From Torymus aiolomorphi (taxonomy: Eukaryota > Arthropoda > Insecta > Hymenoptera > Torymidae), in the NCBI GenBank assembly GCA_036365515.1, contig CM070875.1, positions 99,210,628 to 99,274,627 of the forward strand: a stretch of 64,000 nucleotides of DNA. Direction: 5' to 3'. The notes below the pieces were generated by a model, which made no database searches, was not told the origin of the DNA, and worked only from the letters and a program-made list of their open reading frames with translations. This document shows, piece after piece, positions 12,310-25,473 of this stretch (positions are counted from its first letter, which is position 1; the number at the start of each line of letters is the position of its first letter). The position numbers were made by a program, and so were the translations under genes.

Positions 12310-13280
12310 ATACAAATTTAAGACGGTGGGAACATTTTGAATCTTGAAAATTTTAATACTGAGAAAAATACATTTAAAGATAAATGTAATTTAAAAACAA
12401 GACTTACCTCTGAAATGATCAGTTTGGTTTTGTTTGCAGAGTTCTTAAAAGCCTCCTGCTTCGTAAAAGGGATCTTTATTTTCTTTCTGAAGGTGCCCAT
12501 ACTTTTTTTGTTTTCGTACTTCTGCAAATGGAGCCAAGCTTTGGAATCTCCATCAGATATGGTGATGTATCTACGGCTGTCATCTCTGGAGCGTTTCCAA
12601 ATAACTTCTGCAACTTTGACTTCCACAGCACCTAAAGATCCTGAGAAATTAATCTCACAATCTCCTGAAAAATTATGGTTTGCCTACCACTCAATGTATT
12701 TGTCGGATCCTTGCTGGAATGAAGCAGCAGCAATAGAGCATGCCAAACAAAACTTGGAAAGAACTTTAAAATCCACAACTATTCCAGTGATAATCTCGAT
12801 AAAAATTCCTCTTTTTTGTCATGGGCCACCATAAAAAACTGTTTATAAGTCAAGGAGATGCTTGATATAGCAGCGGGCACTTCATGGACATGTTGACAAG
12901 CTCTTTTGAGTACATTTTCGTTGAGGGTATTGGCTTTTTCATTGTAGTACAATATTAACTCTCTCTAGGGCACCAAAACCTAAACGAATAGAATTTATAC
13001 CATTTACTGTTCTTCGATTTACCAAGTAAGGAGAGCGAGGCTTGGCTCCTGTACGGGGACTTGAATGACTCTCTCTAGCTACCCAACCGCTATATACGTC
13101 AAAGAAATATTTTAAGAGAGTCCCAGCGATTCAGAAATATTTGTACTGAGTTCCCACTCTCCACACTCACTACACTGAATGTTTTGCAAAAGTTTTGGCC
13201 ACACTGATAATTGCACTGGAAGAAACTCTCCTATACTGTAATCAACAGGTGGCTGATCTTCACCTGTCAAGTTAGAGCCC
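12310..13280 (-). pseudogene. Mutator-like (Kolobok-type) transposase pseudogene, second copy
   Basis: Read on the minus strand, this region shows the same transposase family as 8045-8900 but a more N-terminal part. In order these are: a C-x2-C-like segment (CRVCGEWELS, about 13150-13200); a segment ending in VAHDKKGIFIEIITGIVVDF, the family's conserved strand before the SGAMEV region; a short stop-containing spacer; and then a 102-codon open frame (12318-12626) starting MEVKVAEVIWKRS and containing RRYITISDGDSKAWLHL, whose DGD corresponds to the catalytic acidic motif. The frame is broken upstream. No TIR or TTAA pair could be assigned. It overlaps the family region present at 8.4 kb, so it is a separate insertion. 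The plus-strand frame 12337-12834 is antisense to it. Confidence 0.75.
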
Positions 13281-14466
13281 TCGACTTTCTTTTGCCTTTT
13301 CGTGAATCAAAGACAGATAAACCTTGCTCTTGGTTGGCCGTCCTGATTCTATACGCCAACTGCTACTATTTGCATGCATTGTCACTTTCACTAAATAAGT
13401 GTTAAAAATACTTCAAAAGACAATAAACAAATATTCAGTATTTCGTATGGTCTTTTGTTTACTGGGCACTAAATGTTGGGGTGCTAGGGGTCGGCAAAAA
13501 GTGAATAGATAGGGTTAGTAGTATCCAATGCTGCCCTCTAAGGGTCAAAATGTAAAATGGTTCAAAATATGTGCGATAAGGTGCTATTAAAAAAATATGC
13601 ACAAAAATTTGGTAAAATAATAGGCTAATAATTCATAAAAACAATTTTGTAAAAATATGAAATGAAATATTATATTATTATATTTACATATAGCGGCTGA
13701 TTTTTTTTAAAGTTAAAGAGTTATTATGTTTCTGCATTAAAAAGATCGATTTTTCGGTCATTTTCAAGTGGTCCATACATTTAAAAAATATCTAGCTTTT
13801 TTAAATAATATTACTACGATTTTTGAGATAAAAGATAAATTAGAAAATAATTATCATATAAAATATTATTGAATACAAATATTTTACTATTTTCTAATTG
13901 TTAGTAAATGATATTTATCGAAAAAGGTGATACAAAACTCTGTGAAAATCTTATTATAATGTAATATGAAGAATAAATTTTTTGAAACTAGTGTTGGATT
14001 GAATCACTCCGTCATAGAATGATTTTAAATTACTCTTACATATTTAAAGGGTTGGTTATAGGAGGCATACTTTCTTAACCACTTAACTGTCGACCTCTTT
14101 TCTGCCCTACAAAGCGAAAACACCTACAAGTCGAATTTTTGACGAAAATGAGTTTTATATATTAATCGATTCGCAGTAAAAAACCGCTGCTAACTGCTTT
14201 AGCAGAATGCTTTCTCGAAGAGAATTCATAAATTACATCAAATAATTTTTTTAAATATACATTTTAATATAAAATTTCATTCTTTTTGCATATCTGATTT
14301 TCCATAAATACAATTATTCAAAATAATCAAGAAAATTATATTTAAAATAGTTATGTAGTAACTATTAAATTGCAAATTAAAAAGTTTAAGGTATTATCAC
14401 ATGCTATTTATTGAATTTATAAATTAATTGCATTTATTCGAAATTTCTTTGGCATTTTCTTCGAAA
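13281..14466. other. AT-rich DNA, no gene recognised
   Basis: AT-rich sequence with no coding or repeat structure that I can support. Confidence 0.5.
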
Positions 14467-14600
14467 ACCTGCTAACTCGGTGTTTGCTTCAAAACCCCGC
14501 CAACTCAGCGAAGACTTCGAAAATCCACCAACTCATAGAGTGGTTTCAAAAACCATATAACTCGGCGAAGGTTTCAAATATCCTCTAACACAGGCATTTT
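14467..14600. repeat. Minisatellite, about 33-bp unit
   Basis: Four to five degenerate copies of a unit containing AACTCGGCGAAGGTTTC AAAAACC (space mine) lie directly upstream of the 155-bp array. Confidence 0.75.
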
Positions 14601-14639
14601 TTTTTCCTTGAATTTTGTAGTGGTAGCTCTAGGATGTTA

Positions 14640-15480
14640 AAGTACAATTTCTGTATAAGCGATGAAAAAAATTATTTACGATTTTTCCATATTTATCTTT
14701 ATTTTTTTTATCGACTTAATATTATCCGATTAGGCCGACAAAAATATGGATCGATAGGAGATTTTAAGGTCTTTCAGAAAATGGGCCTACTTACGACCGA
14801 TATCCAAACCCAGCGACGAAAAAATTATTTTCGATTTTTCGATATTTTTCTTTATTTTTTTTAACCGACTTAATATTATCCGATTGGGCCGACAAAAATA
14901 TGGATTGATGGGTAATTTCAAGGCCTTTCAAAAAATGGGCCTACTTACGACGGATATCCAAACCCAGAGCCAAAAAAATTATTCGATTTTTCCATATTTT
15001 TCTTTATTTTTTTAACCGACTATATCCGATCTGGCAAAAAAAAATATGGATAGATAGGAAATTTCAAGACCTTTCAGAAAATGCGCCTACTTCCGGCCGA
15101 TATCCAAACTCAGAGACAAAAAAAATTATTTTCGATTTTTCCACATTTAAAAAAAATTTTTTTTTAACCGACTTAATAATACCCAATTGAGCCAAAAAAA
15201 TATGAATAGAAAGAAAATTTCAAGACCTTTAAAAAAATAGGCCTACTTCCGACCGATGTCCAAACCCAGAGCTGAAAAAAATTATTTTCGATTTTTCGAT
15301 ATTTTTCTGTATTTTTTTTAAACGACTTAATATTATCCGATCAGGCCAACAAAAATATGGTTATTTCAAGGCCTTTCAGAAAATGGGCCTACTTTCCACC
15401 GATATCCAAATTCGGCGACGAAAAAAAAATTTCAATTTTTCGATATTTTTCTTCATTTTTTTTAATCGACTTAATCTGAT
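14640..15480. repeat. Tandem array, about 155-bp unit, six copies
   Basis: Each unit contains a GACGAAAAAATTATTTTCG segment, ATATTTTTCTTTATTTTTTT, then ACCGACTTAATATTATCCG, AAAATATGG, GGCCTTTCA and GGGCCTACTT. Units begin near 14661, 14815, 14970, 15112, 15272 and 15417, with intervals of about 142-160 bp. Similarity is imperfect, so the array is old. It runs directly into the (CA)n tract. Confidence 0.85.
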
Positions 15481-15558
15481 CAACTATATAATTGAATTTG
15501 CACAACTTCAAGTTTCGAGTTATGCTGCGGACAAATGTATAACACACATACGAGTACA

Positions 15559-15770
<212 letters not shown>

Positions 15771-15882
15771 TTTTCTAGAAAATACGTATGTCGACTCAGG
15801 GAGCTCAGAAATATCGAAAATCATCGAAATCTCGAGGTCGAAAAATTTCACCGTTACCAAGCTTTTTCTTTGAGAAAGCAAA

Positions 15883-16444
15883 AACTGCACCTAATCGTGA
15901 TAAGAAATTTTTAAGTCCCACACATCATTTTTAATGATAATTTTTATAGTACTGTGATCAATTAATTTCTTGAGAAAGTAACCCTAAGCCACTGAATAGT
16001 TGTAATTCGATTGACGTACGTCACGGCTATACAACTCAGACTTATAGGTCTTTTTATCTTGTAATAGCGCCGATCGTCGGCCACAAATACAACTAGGTAA
16101 CATTTGTAGAGACTTCTGGGTCTTTCTCTTTTGTAAAATGCTGGAGTGTCGAGCTCATTTACAAATGCAAAAAGCCGTACCTTCAAGTCTTTTACCACTA
16201 AAATCGATTTTGAGGTTCAATTGTCGATTTTTTCACAAAGAAACGATTTCTCTCAAATTCGGTTATATATTAAATTTGATCTGGAGATTGAATTTGAAAA
16301 ACAAAATTAACACATAAATTTTATTGAACATATTTATTTAACTAGCTATGCTTCATTTTCCACGAGCATAAATCCATAATTTACATGTTAACTATGTACA
16401 GTAGAACACGCTTAATTTCTCAGATCATGGGGGACGCAAATTCT
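15883..16444. other. Unassigned DNA
   Basis: No gene is seen. CAGTAGAACACGCTTAA near 16400 lies at the outer edge of the non-LTR copy and is discussed among the rejected items. Confidence 0.45.
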
Positions 16445-18045
16445 TGGAAACGGCGAATTAGCTTCGAGAATAAAGGAGTCTTATCATTTTATTTATTTAT
16501 TTATTCATCTATCTATTACGGCTGAATTGGGGGTTACACATTAGCAAGATATGTGGGAAAGCCATAATCACTTTCTAGGCCTGTAGGAGAGCTTTTGGCA
16601 ACACCTGGTGTCTGTTACCGGGCAACGTGACATGGTTACGAAGATATCATCAGGCCCAGATTAACCCATGGAGCGTGATCTGGTGACAGAAATGCGCACT
16701 AAAGGCCCACGTGAGTTCCTTAGACAAAATACAAAGGCTAGTAATAGGTGGCATAACGGGCTCTCCGAGCAGTACAGGCTTTGCAGCGCAAGAGTTAATG
16801 CTAGGAAACCACCCTTGCACTCTTTCATTAAGGGCGAAGCGAGCAAGACTTGGTGGTGCATTAGAGATGTCATGGGCTTAGGGAGCGAGCTTGACCAGGA
16901 ACTTGGTCAGATACTTCAAGACAAGATAAGGCGAAGGATTACATTGCTCAAACCCATCAGGGTCCAATCTCCAACGAGATCGAGGGAACCAACGATGCCC
17001 ACCCCTACACTCACTCTGGTGTGGAGTGGTACATGGATGACTCCAAAAATAAGAATAGCGTGTGGGTGGTTGTTTGGGAGCAAGGTAGCTCTACAGAGCT
17101 AGTGTTCACATTCGATTCCCACGCATCGGTGTTTCAAGCAGAAGTAAGAGCCATAGTGTGCTGCACTGCAGCACTGCAGTGCAACATACCAGGGGTAGTG
17201 GGAGAAGTCCCATCACCATCTGCTCCGACAGCAAGGTCTCACTGAAGGTCCTAAACTGCACCAGCATCTATTCCAAGGAAGTTTTCCATTCAAGAGCTAT
17301 CCTTACGGTCTTGGCCCTTACCAATGGGGTAAGCCTCATTTTGGTGCCGGGACATGAATACATTGGGGGTGACGAGAAGTCGGATTGCCTGATGGGAAGA
17401 TGCGCTCGTCAGATCAGAGCGAGCCTGTGCTCGATAGGCGTTCCGCAGAATTAAGAAAAGGACCTCCCTTATGATGAAGGAGGAAATATTCAAGAAATGG
17501 CGGGAGTCGCCATGTTTAAGGCAAGCCAAAAGAATCATCAGTGACTCTCCACCAGAGCATTGACTACAAGAGGTTGGCAGGCTGAATAAAGCTAAGCTAA
17601 GGAGGGTAACAGGTTGGCTCACGAGGCACTGGTGTGTCAGATACTTCCTGTACAAACACAGGATATTAGACGAGAGTAGCTGCAGATTGTGTGGAGGGCC
17701 AGAGGAGTCGGCCTTCCACCTTTTCTGCCAATGTCCCGCTTTTGTGGGCACTAGGCGAGTGGTGTTGGGATATGCTTCCTTTAGCCAAGAGTTCTGAGGA
17801 TGGAGAGCCTATATATACTCTATCTACCGGGTCATAGAGCGGATAGACAAAGGCTCCAGCGAAGCGAAAGGTAGAGAAGTATTACAGCTATGGAGGACAG
17901 TACAATGGGTGTAAACCTGAGTGCTGGGCACCACATTTTGAAGCAGAGACACTCGGTCGCCCCACCTCATAGACATAGATATAACAATAAATATTATATA
18001 TACCAAGTTAAGGATCATTTCTATTAGATAACTTTCGTCCATATA
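16445..18045 (+). pseudogene. Non-LTR retrotransposon 3' part (RNase H and C-terminal finger)
   Basis: The plus strand carries decayed pieces of an RNase H-bearing non-LTR retrotransposon (Jockey/R1-like group). Upstream, 16668-17000 is probably the region after the reverse transcriptase. RNase H follows in two frames: EWYMDDSKNKNSVWVVVWEQ (17024 on), the counterpart of the family's DGS motif with Gly changed to Asp; FQAEVRAI with the catalytic Glu; ICSDSKVSLKVL with the catalytic Asp (17220); and LILVPGHEYIGGDEKSD (17335). Further on lie RQAKRIISDS, KLRRVTGWLT and a C-terminal finger, CRLCGGPEESAFHLFCQC (about 17685-17740). Frameshifts and stops break the frame several times. A related copy lies inverted at 19036-20183. 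Confidence 0.8.
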
Positions 18046-18238
18046 ATTATACTAAAAGTATTAACTTTGATGTTATCATCTCGTATATAAAAATAATTAG
18101 GAGTTTTCCACATTGAACTTGAATGTAAAATGGTTGCCGATTCATTAACAATTAGATTCCTTAAACTAAAGTTATTATTCTAGAACATTAATTGTTTGCA
18201 TCAGTATATCGGTAAGTAATAGTTATTTATCAACGTGC

Positions 18239-18312
<74 letters not shown>

Positions 18313-18829
18313 ATTTTTTCAATCTTATTTTACAAAATATACTTAAATTCTTTATTTTTTAAAGATTTCTCGAACTCGGTTCGAAGATATTAAAAAGCTA
18401 TCTCTGTGCCTAATTTCAGGACAATTGATTAATTTTTACTCCTGTTATCGTATGAGAACGTAAACTCACTTTTTTCTAAAATAATTTTTTTCTTGAAAAA
18501 AAAAATGAAGATAACCTGTTGAAATTTTAACACAATGTTCTACTCAATAAGTGTAATAAGTGATTATGATTTCGAGTCGATAAATAAAATGTTTTTTTAG
18601 AAATTAATTAAGAAAGTACTAACCATATTTTCATTAATAACAAACGACAGACTAAAGATAATTTAAATTAAAACAATAGAAAATGTACGTTAATTCAAGA
18701 AGTTTCAATGAAAAATTATTATTTTAAGTAATACTGGCTGTAATATATTAAAATATAAAATAAAATACAATAAAATACAATAAAATCGAGAAATAGATTA
18801 TGTATTTCAAAATGTTCTCCGGAATTAAG
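18046..18829. other. AT-rich DNA with a (TA)n tract
   Basis: No gene. A (TA)n microsatellite of about 64 bp occupies 18245-18308. The sequence around 18360-18660 resembles the internal part of the (CA)n-bearing family seen at 46.8-48 kb (for example GGACAATTGATTAATTTTTACT and ATAACAAACGACAGA-like motifs, spelled here with small changes). Confidence 0.6.
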
Positions 18830-19028
18830 AGAATAAGCTTTCTCCGATGAAAATCGGTCAAACGGTTTAAAAGTTATCGTGCACACACGCACGCACGCGC
18901 ACACACACACACTCTCACACCCACATCCACACCAACACCAACACCCACACCCACACCCACACCAACACCAACACCCACACCCACACCCACGCCCACGCAC
19001 GCATGCGAGCACACACACACACACCCAC
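18830..19028. repeat. (CA)n-bearing repeat copy with CCACAC variants
   Basis: The left flank (AATAAGCTTTCTCCGATG, AAAATCGGTCAAACGG) matches that of the (CA)n tracts at 48.07 and 51.3 kb. The repeat tract itself (about 18880-19025) alternates CACACG, CCACAC and CCAACA. The element stops abruptly at the junction with the inverted non-LTR copy at about 19030. Confidence 0.75.
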
Positions 19029-19035
19029 AGTAAGC

Positions 19036-20183
19036 CAACCTATTACCCTCCTTAGCTTAGCTTTATTCAGCCTGCAAACTTCTTGTAGCCACTGCTCTGG
19101 TAAAGAGTCACTGATGATTCTCTTGGCTTGCCTTAAACCTGGCGACTCCAACCATTCCTTGAATTTTTCCTCCTTCATCGTAAGGGAGGTTCTTTTCTTA
19201 ATTCTGCGGAACGCCTATCGAGCACGGGCTCGCTCTGATCTGACGAGCGCCTCTTCCTGTCAGGCGATCCGCCTTCTCATCACCCCTAATACCTTCATGC
19301 CCCGGCACCCAAATGAGGCTTACTACATTGGTAAGGCCCAATATGGTAAAGATATCTCTTCAATGCAAAACTTCCTTAGAGTAGATGCTGGTGCAGCTTA
19401 GGGCCATCAGTGAGGCCTTGCTGTGTAAGCAGATGGTGATGGGACATCTCCCAGTGTCCCTGGTAAGTTGCACTGAAGCACACTATGGCTCTGACTTCTG
19501 CTTGGAACACATATGAGTGAGAATCGAGGGTGAACACTAGCTGCGTAGATCTACCTTGCTCCTAAACAACCACCCTCACTTCATTCTCATTTGTGGAGTC
19601 ATCGATGTACCACTCCACATCCTAGTGAGTGTAGGGGTGGGCATCGTTAATCCCTTCGATCCCATTGGAGATTGCACCCTAATGAGTTTGAGCAATTTAA
19701 TCCTTCACCTTATCTTATTCAAGATCCTGGTCAAGCTGGCTCCCTAAGCCTATGACATCTCTAATACACCACTAAGTCTTGCTCGCTTCGTCTTCTAATG
19801 AAGGGGTGCAAGGGTGGTATTTCTGGTATTAAGTTTTGCGCTGCAAAGCCTGTAGTGCTCGGAGAGCCCGTTATGCCACCTACTACTAGCCTTTGTATTT
19901 TATCTAAGGAACTAATGTGGGCCTTTAGTGTCCATTTCTACCACGAGACCATGTTCCATGGGTTAATCTGGGCCTGATGATATCTTCGTAATCATGTCAC
20001 GTTACCCGGTGACAGGCCCCAAGTGTTGCCAAAAGCCCTCCTACAGGCTCAGAACGTGATTATGGCTTTCCCACATATCTTGCTAATGGGTAACCTCAAA
20101 CTCAGCCGTAATAAATATATGATTAAATAAATAAATAAATAAAATGATAAGTCTCCTTTATTCTCGACGCTAATTCGCGGTTT
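19036..20183 (-). pseudogene. Non-LTR retrotransposon 3' part, inverted copy
   Basis: This is a reverse-oriented copy of 16445-17615. Minus-strand translation gives the same blocks: FKEWLESPGLRQAKRIISDS, EQWLQEVCRLNKAKLRRVIG (about 19030-19160), the RNase H VPGHE and DSKVS remnants near 19300-19430, and upstream TKGP-like sequence near 19900. The 3' flanking TTATTTATTTATT tract and the ACGCTAATTCGCGG segment are also shared with the first copy (16455-16520). Multiple stops. At 20184 the shared sequence is cut by a fold-back element. Confidence 0.75.
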
Positions 20184-21584
20184 CGTGCCATACGAAAACT
20201 AACACAACTTTTTTTGCGGAAGAAAACTAATACTTCCAAAATTTCGGACGAAAAATAACACATTTCGACATTTCAGACGAAAACTAACACATTTCAATAA
20301 TTTCAGACGAAAAATAACCCATTTTCGGAATTTCGGACGAAAACTAACACTTTTAGATTTTTTATAATAGATTTTTGTGTTTAAAGACGTTATAACCTCT
20401 CTCTTCCATAAAAGCCTACGTTGCAAACTCGATTTTCAACAACTTTTTTCTCGGAAACCACGTAGACAAAAATTCTCAAAAAATTCATTTAATCGTGTTT
20501 TTAACTAAGGAATAACATATAAAATTTTCAAGTCGATCTCTGCGTTTCGCCGAGACTCCTGAACATCCTTAAGAGCGCTTTAGACTACGGGCTAACGGTC
20601 GCTAGAATCACTATTAATTAATGTTTTCGACATCGCTGAGTACAAATCTGACATTATTATTTTGTTTAATGAAGTAGAAGGAACATTGAATAAAATGTCG
20701 ATTTAACTGAATATTCATTAAAATGGATTGCGGACAGTTTATTCATGAAAGTTCTTTTGTTTCATACTGTTATATATTTTTTATATATATTATTACTTCA
20801 AGAAATTATAAAGAAAATACGTAATACAACATGATGATTGTATTGTTAAGGCCTTACAGTCACCCACAATCAAGAAAACCATTTACCGTCTATTTTGAAT
20901 GGTAATATATAATGGTACTATTATGCGCACGATTCCAGAAACACTTTTGCATTGATGTTTTTCTATAAAAACTTTTTTTCTTTGTTATTCGATCTCCTAT
21001 GCTTCCCCTGTCCCCAAATGTCTATTTTTCCCCAGAAAAATCTTCAAATACTTTTTAAAAATAATGTCCAAACAATTTTCAAAATTGTCGAATATGCTCT
21101 GTCAAAAAACAATGAGGTTCAAAATTATAAACGTAAAACAGGGGAAGCATAGAGATTCAAATAACAAAGAAAATAATTTTGTGCACGAAAAAATCGACCA
21201 AGTATTTTTTCTTAAATCTTGCGAAAAATGGAAGTTTTTTTGTTACGTCTAAAATTCACGATAGAGGGTATTTTCAGTGACTAGAAGGCCTTAAACACGA
21301 AAATTCTAGAGTTACGTTTCTAACTGTATTTAAAGTGATTCGATTACTCATGGAAAAAAAGAATTTTTTCAAATCGTAAATCAAATGTGTTAGTTTTCGT
21401 CAGAAATTTCTTAAATGTGTTACTTTTCGTCCGAAATTGTTCAAATGTGCTAATTTTCGTCCAAAATTTATTAAATGTGTTACTTTTCGTCAGAAATTGT
21501 TCACATGTGTTAGTTTTCGTATGAAATCCGAAATGCGTTAATCTTCGTATGAAATTTCAAATGTGTTAGTTTTCCTATGGCACG
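20184..21584. mobile_element. Fold-back element with subterminal minisatellites
   Basis: The 1.4-kb element begins CGTGCCATACGAAAACTAAC and ends with the near complement GTTAGTTTTCCTATGGCACG. Each end is made of several 33-36 bp repeats of ACGAAAACTAACACATTTC type (20194-20360, and inverted at 21376-21580). The interior has no convincing gene. Comparison with the other non-LTR copy (complement of about 16440-16460, GCTAATTCGCCGTTTCCAA) shows the insertion point after GCGGTTT, with sequence resuming TCCAA; any target duplication is at most 1 bp by this alignment. Confidence 0.75.
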
Positions 21585-21858
21585 TCCAAATATGGTATCG
21601 TGTCTCAGGATCTCCAGTTGAAATATTATTGATCGAAGTTGGAATCATCTGTTACGTGTGCATAGTATACACAACGTGACGAGGCCGATCGTGTTGCATC
21701 TAGTAATTTGAGGACGACTCGAAGGAAGACGCGCATAAGCATCGGTAACACAGAGAAAGAACACACATCACGGAAGCAGTAGGTCGGGCGTTCGATCCCC
21801 CCCCCCCCCCTCCAAGTCACGCTGTGTCGTTTTTCCATCGAGTCCTCCTCCATTTATA
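21585..21858. other. Unassigned DNA
   Basis: Contains a 13-14 bp C run near 21798 that is likely to be unstable in assembly. No gene. Confidence 0.4.
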
Positions 21859-21860
21859 TA

Positions 21861-22331
21861 TGAGGCGTTTCACGTCAGCTCTCCAGGCGCGGCGCGCGAG
21901 CGCGAAATCATGCTGTTTTCAGCTTGTGTTTGAAGGGCTAAGATGTATCTAAAAAGATAATCCCCAAGTGATTTCGATGTATATTTTCTCAGCTTTCCGA
22001 TGGTGCTAATAATATCTCGAAAAAATCAAAAAACCCCTATGTAGAAAAAGGCTATATCCATGTAAAATTTCCTCCTCTTTCGATCTAGCAGGTCAAAAAA
22101 AAATATTAAAAATATAGTTTTTGAGATATAACACGTTTTATGTTTTTTTGAGGTTAGAATTGAAAAATTTTGAGAAACTAATATCACCATCGGAAAGCTG
22201 AGGAAAAAATACATCGAAATCACTTGGGGATTATTTTTTTTAGATACATCTTAGCCCTTCAAACACAAGCTGAAAACAGCATGATTTCGCGCTCGCGCGC
22301 CGCGCCTGGAGAGCTGACGTGAAACGCCTCA
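21861..22331. mobile_element. MITE A, 471 bp, TA duplications
   Basis: The terminal inverted repeats are about 150 bp long. The outer sequence is TGAGGCGTTTCACGTCAGCT, followed by a GC-rich CGCGCGAGCGCG-like block. Flanking TA dinucleotides (21859-21860 and 22332-22333) fit Tc1/mariner-type insertion. There is no coding sequence. Partial relatives lie at about 40990-41130 and 45791-46098. Confidence 0.8.
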
Positions 22332-22405
22332 TAGTTATCTGCAAGTTCTCGCTTATAATACATTGCACTAACAAGGAGCGTGCACACCCTCCAGGAAACG
22401 GATCT

Positions 22406-22935
22406 CTAATTCCATCTCATAGGCCCTTTTTCTTGAGGTATGGGCAATCTAATCTCAAATATCATTTATTTCGTTAAAATATGGTGTCTGGTCTATTGAC
22501 TGTCACATTGCAAGTATTTGTGATACGAAATCGAAGAAAAAAGATTAGAATAGTAGACAGTAAAAACTAAAATTTAAGCTCTGATTCCATTAAAAATATT
22601 GATTTTTCAGGAAATTATAAATAATGAAAGATAGGGCAAGAAAGTGGTTAAAAATACGATCCATTAAATCACTTAAAATGAAGACAAATATTAAACCATT
22701 TTCTTACGCTATCTTTGATTGCTTATAATTTCCTGACAAATTAATATTTTTAAACGAATCAGAGCTTAAGTTTTAGCTTTTACTGTCTACTTTTATAATC
22801 TTTTTGTTCGTTTTTGTATCATAAATACTTGCAATGAGACAGTCAATAGAAGAAACATAATTTTTTAACGAAATAGTGGATATTTAAGATTAGATTGCCC
22901 GTATCTCAAGAAAAAGGGCCTATGAGATGGAATTA
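22406..22935. mobile_element. Fold-back MITE B, 530 bp
   Basis: A nearly complete palindrome with arms of about 235 bp. It starts CTAATTCCATCTCATAGGCC and ends with the complement GGCCTATGAGATGGAATTAG. It is noncoding. The target duplication is unclear. Confidence 0.8.
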
Positions 22936-24113
22936 GGCACACTGAACTTCATTTCTAGATACCAGAAATTGACTCTCAAACGCCCGCCGAAATCCGTCTC
23001 CGGTGGGTATGCACTCTCCTCGTAAGTCTCGTGTTCGAATTTTTTGCATTCTGTTCACAGTCAATTCATATTGTTTGCAAATTCGAATTAGAATTATGAT
23101 ATACTCTTGCGCAGTGTAGCACTGTATTGATAGGACCTATCGAAATATTTCGTCTATATTTCATTGACTATATAATACTCTTTGTGCTTACGTTATTTTT
23201 CATTACTTATTCCAACCTTATATTCTTATCTATAATTACACTGTCTTGGTCTTAACAAAATTCTTTTAAGAATGCTTAATATAAGTATCTTATAAGAGTA
23301 TTTAAAATATCAGTAATCGTAAATAATGCACCGCTACATAATTAATATATTTTTGTTTTAGGTTTAGTGCCTTCAGCGGTCATCATTGTTCAGAAAAGTG
23401 TGCTGTAAAATTAGCAGACAATTTTATGATTAGAATTTATATAAGCAGGAATCAATTTTGAAGCTATTTATATGCTGAAAATATTCATTATACAGATAAA
23501 CAATTATTTTAATAAGAAGTAATTTTACCTGTAATATTCAAATAAAATTGATTATGTTTAGTAACAGAAATTATTATAAGTACTTTATTTTATAAGGCTA
23601 GATATTAAGTGCTTCGAAACCAAGAAACTTAACTAAACTTATTAGTCTGAATGTTTCTCGAGATACGTAAAATGGTACTTCACGGGAATTCAAAATCTAA
23701 CTGCTCACAGTGGTAGGTATCTAAAAAAACCTTTGATGGTAATAAATACCACCTCTGCCAAACCTTCTTCTTCCCTCTCCGTAAACCATAAAACCCTTAG
23801 TTATTGCATCTTACTTTTATTTCTGTAACGTTGTATTTTATCAACCTCAATACCACGCGTTAGAAATTATTTCTATCGCAGGATTCAGAGACTGAAGTTC
23901 CAAGAGCTGTAGGACCACTGGGAATCCATTCTCTGTGCACAAGGAAATTTAAATAAGGAGACGGGGTTTAAGTGATGAATCTCTCACCAATTTGATTAAA
24001 CTATGCATATAACTTTATTCAATCTAAAAAATTAACACTCACGAATGAATACTTGGGATGAGCTTGTGTAGCGCCTCCCAATCAATTTTTATTTTGAATT
24101 TATTATAATCTTC
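22936..24113. other. AT-rich DNA, no gene recognised
   Basis: No coding or repeat structure that I can support. Confidence 0.5.
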
Positions 24114-24753
24114 TTCTTGTAACGGGATGGCTAATGGGGGAAAATCCCGAAAAGCCATAGCCCAGCGATGCCCTAGAACACGGTGCCGCGGGTGTCAGAC
24201 TAACATGACTTGCCTGGGGATCTGCTCCAGGAATCCCGAAAACAACGCGAAGATCGCACGCGAACTTCGCTTTCCAACTAATTGGATCGCTGAGTGAAAA
24301 GCACGCGCTCGAAGAGTAAAGCGCGCGGCCACTACGCTCAGATATGAAAACGACCGGCGGAGTCGTTTTCCCGCGGAGGCGGCGGTATCCGGGAGAAGGA
24401 CAGGTTGTAATGAACAACGCGACGAGTAACTAGATATCACAGTATATTAAAAAGACTAATAATTACAAGCACATCGCACGTGCTGATTAAAACAATAAGT
24501 TAGTTCCCGCGCGACAGTTAATATTCAAACGCGCGAACGATACGGCGCGCGGCGAAGCTGCTATTCTCGCGCGCGGTGTTAAAGTACGGCGGGCTGACAC
24601 ACACCCGCACGTACACGGTACAGAAAGCTTGCACGGGGCGATTTCCGTGCAAACCTTTACATTTAACGCGAGAGATAAGAGTATAAGACTTACTTTTGAA
24701 GGAGCAACCGGTGCACTCGGCTCTCTCGCTCTCTCTCTTGCTCGCGCAGTAGT

Positions 24754-25020
<267 letters not shown>

Positions 25021-25111
25021 GTACTCGCTGAATAGGGTCGGCAGGCAGGCGGGCTGGCTGCCGGCTCCTCGCTCGTTGTCTCGTGTTTTGCTCGTGGCAC
25101 ACGCGGCGCGG

Positions 25112-25113
<2 letters not shown>

Positions 25114-25162
<49 letters not shown>
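25114..25162. repeat. (CT)n microsatellite
   Basis: A second CT tract of about 49 bp within the same solo LTR. Confidence 0.97.
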
Positions 25163-25164
<2 letters not shown>

Positions 25165-25473
25165 CTCGCACGCTAGTCGGCGCCTCCACTATACTCGCGG
25201 TAAATCTATATATAAAAAAATGGACGGCGTGAATGCAATAAACTTTCAAGAGACACGGGAGAGATGTTCCTTGAGCGATGGCAAACATGAAGATGGCTGC
25301 TGTGACTCGCATAAAGCCGAAGCAGCTTCGCGGGTCCGCGACGGGCATATTACGCGTCGCGAGACCGTTCTAATCCGGTCGGGATGCTCGCGCCTCCAGT
25401 GAGCATGCCTGCTTGGCGCGGGTAATTCGAATCCCGAATTACCTAACTCGCGCACGCGTTACATTCTATATAT

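Noticed and set aside
12337..12834. 165-codon plus-strand open frame
   Set aside because: It overlaps, on the opposite strand, the Mutator-like transposase fragment that has clear family motifs.
14467..15480. Regularly spaced repeats that might suggest a CRISPR array
   Set aside because: Units are directly tandem without unique spacers, and the DNA is clearly eukaryotic.
16395..16430. CAGTAGAACACGCTTAA resembling a pogo/Tigger terminal repeat
   Set aside because: No matching inverted end or TA pair was found at a plausible distance.
21770..21800. tRNA-like T-arm (GGGCGTTCGATCCCC)
   Set aside because: No acceptor stem, D-arm or anticodon arm could be built upstream, and the match runs into a C homopolymer.
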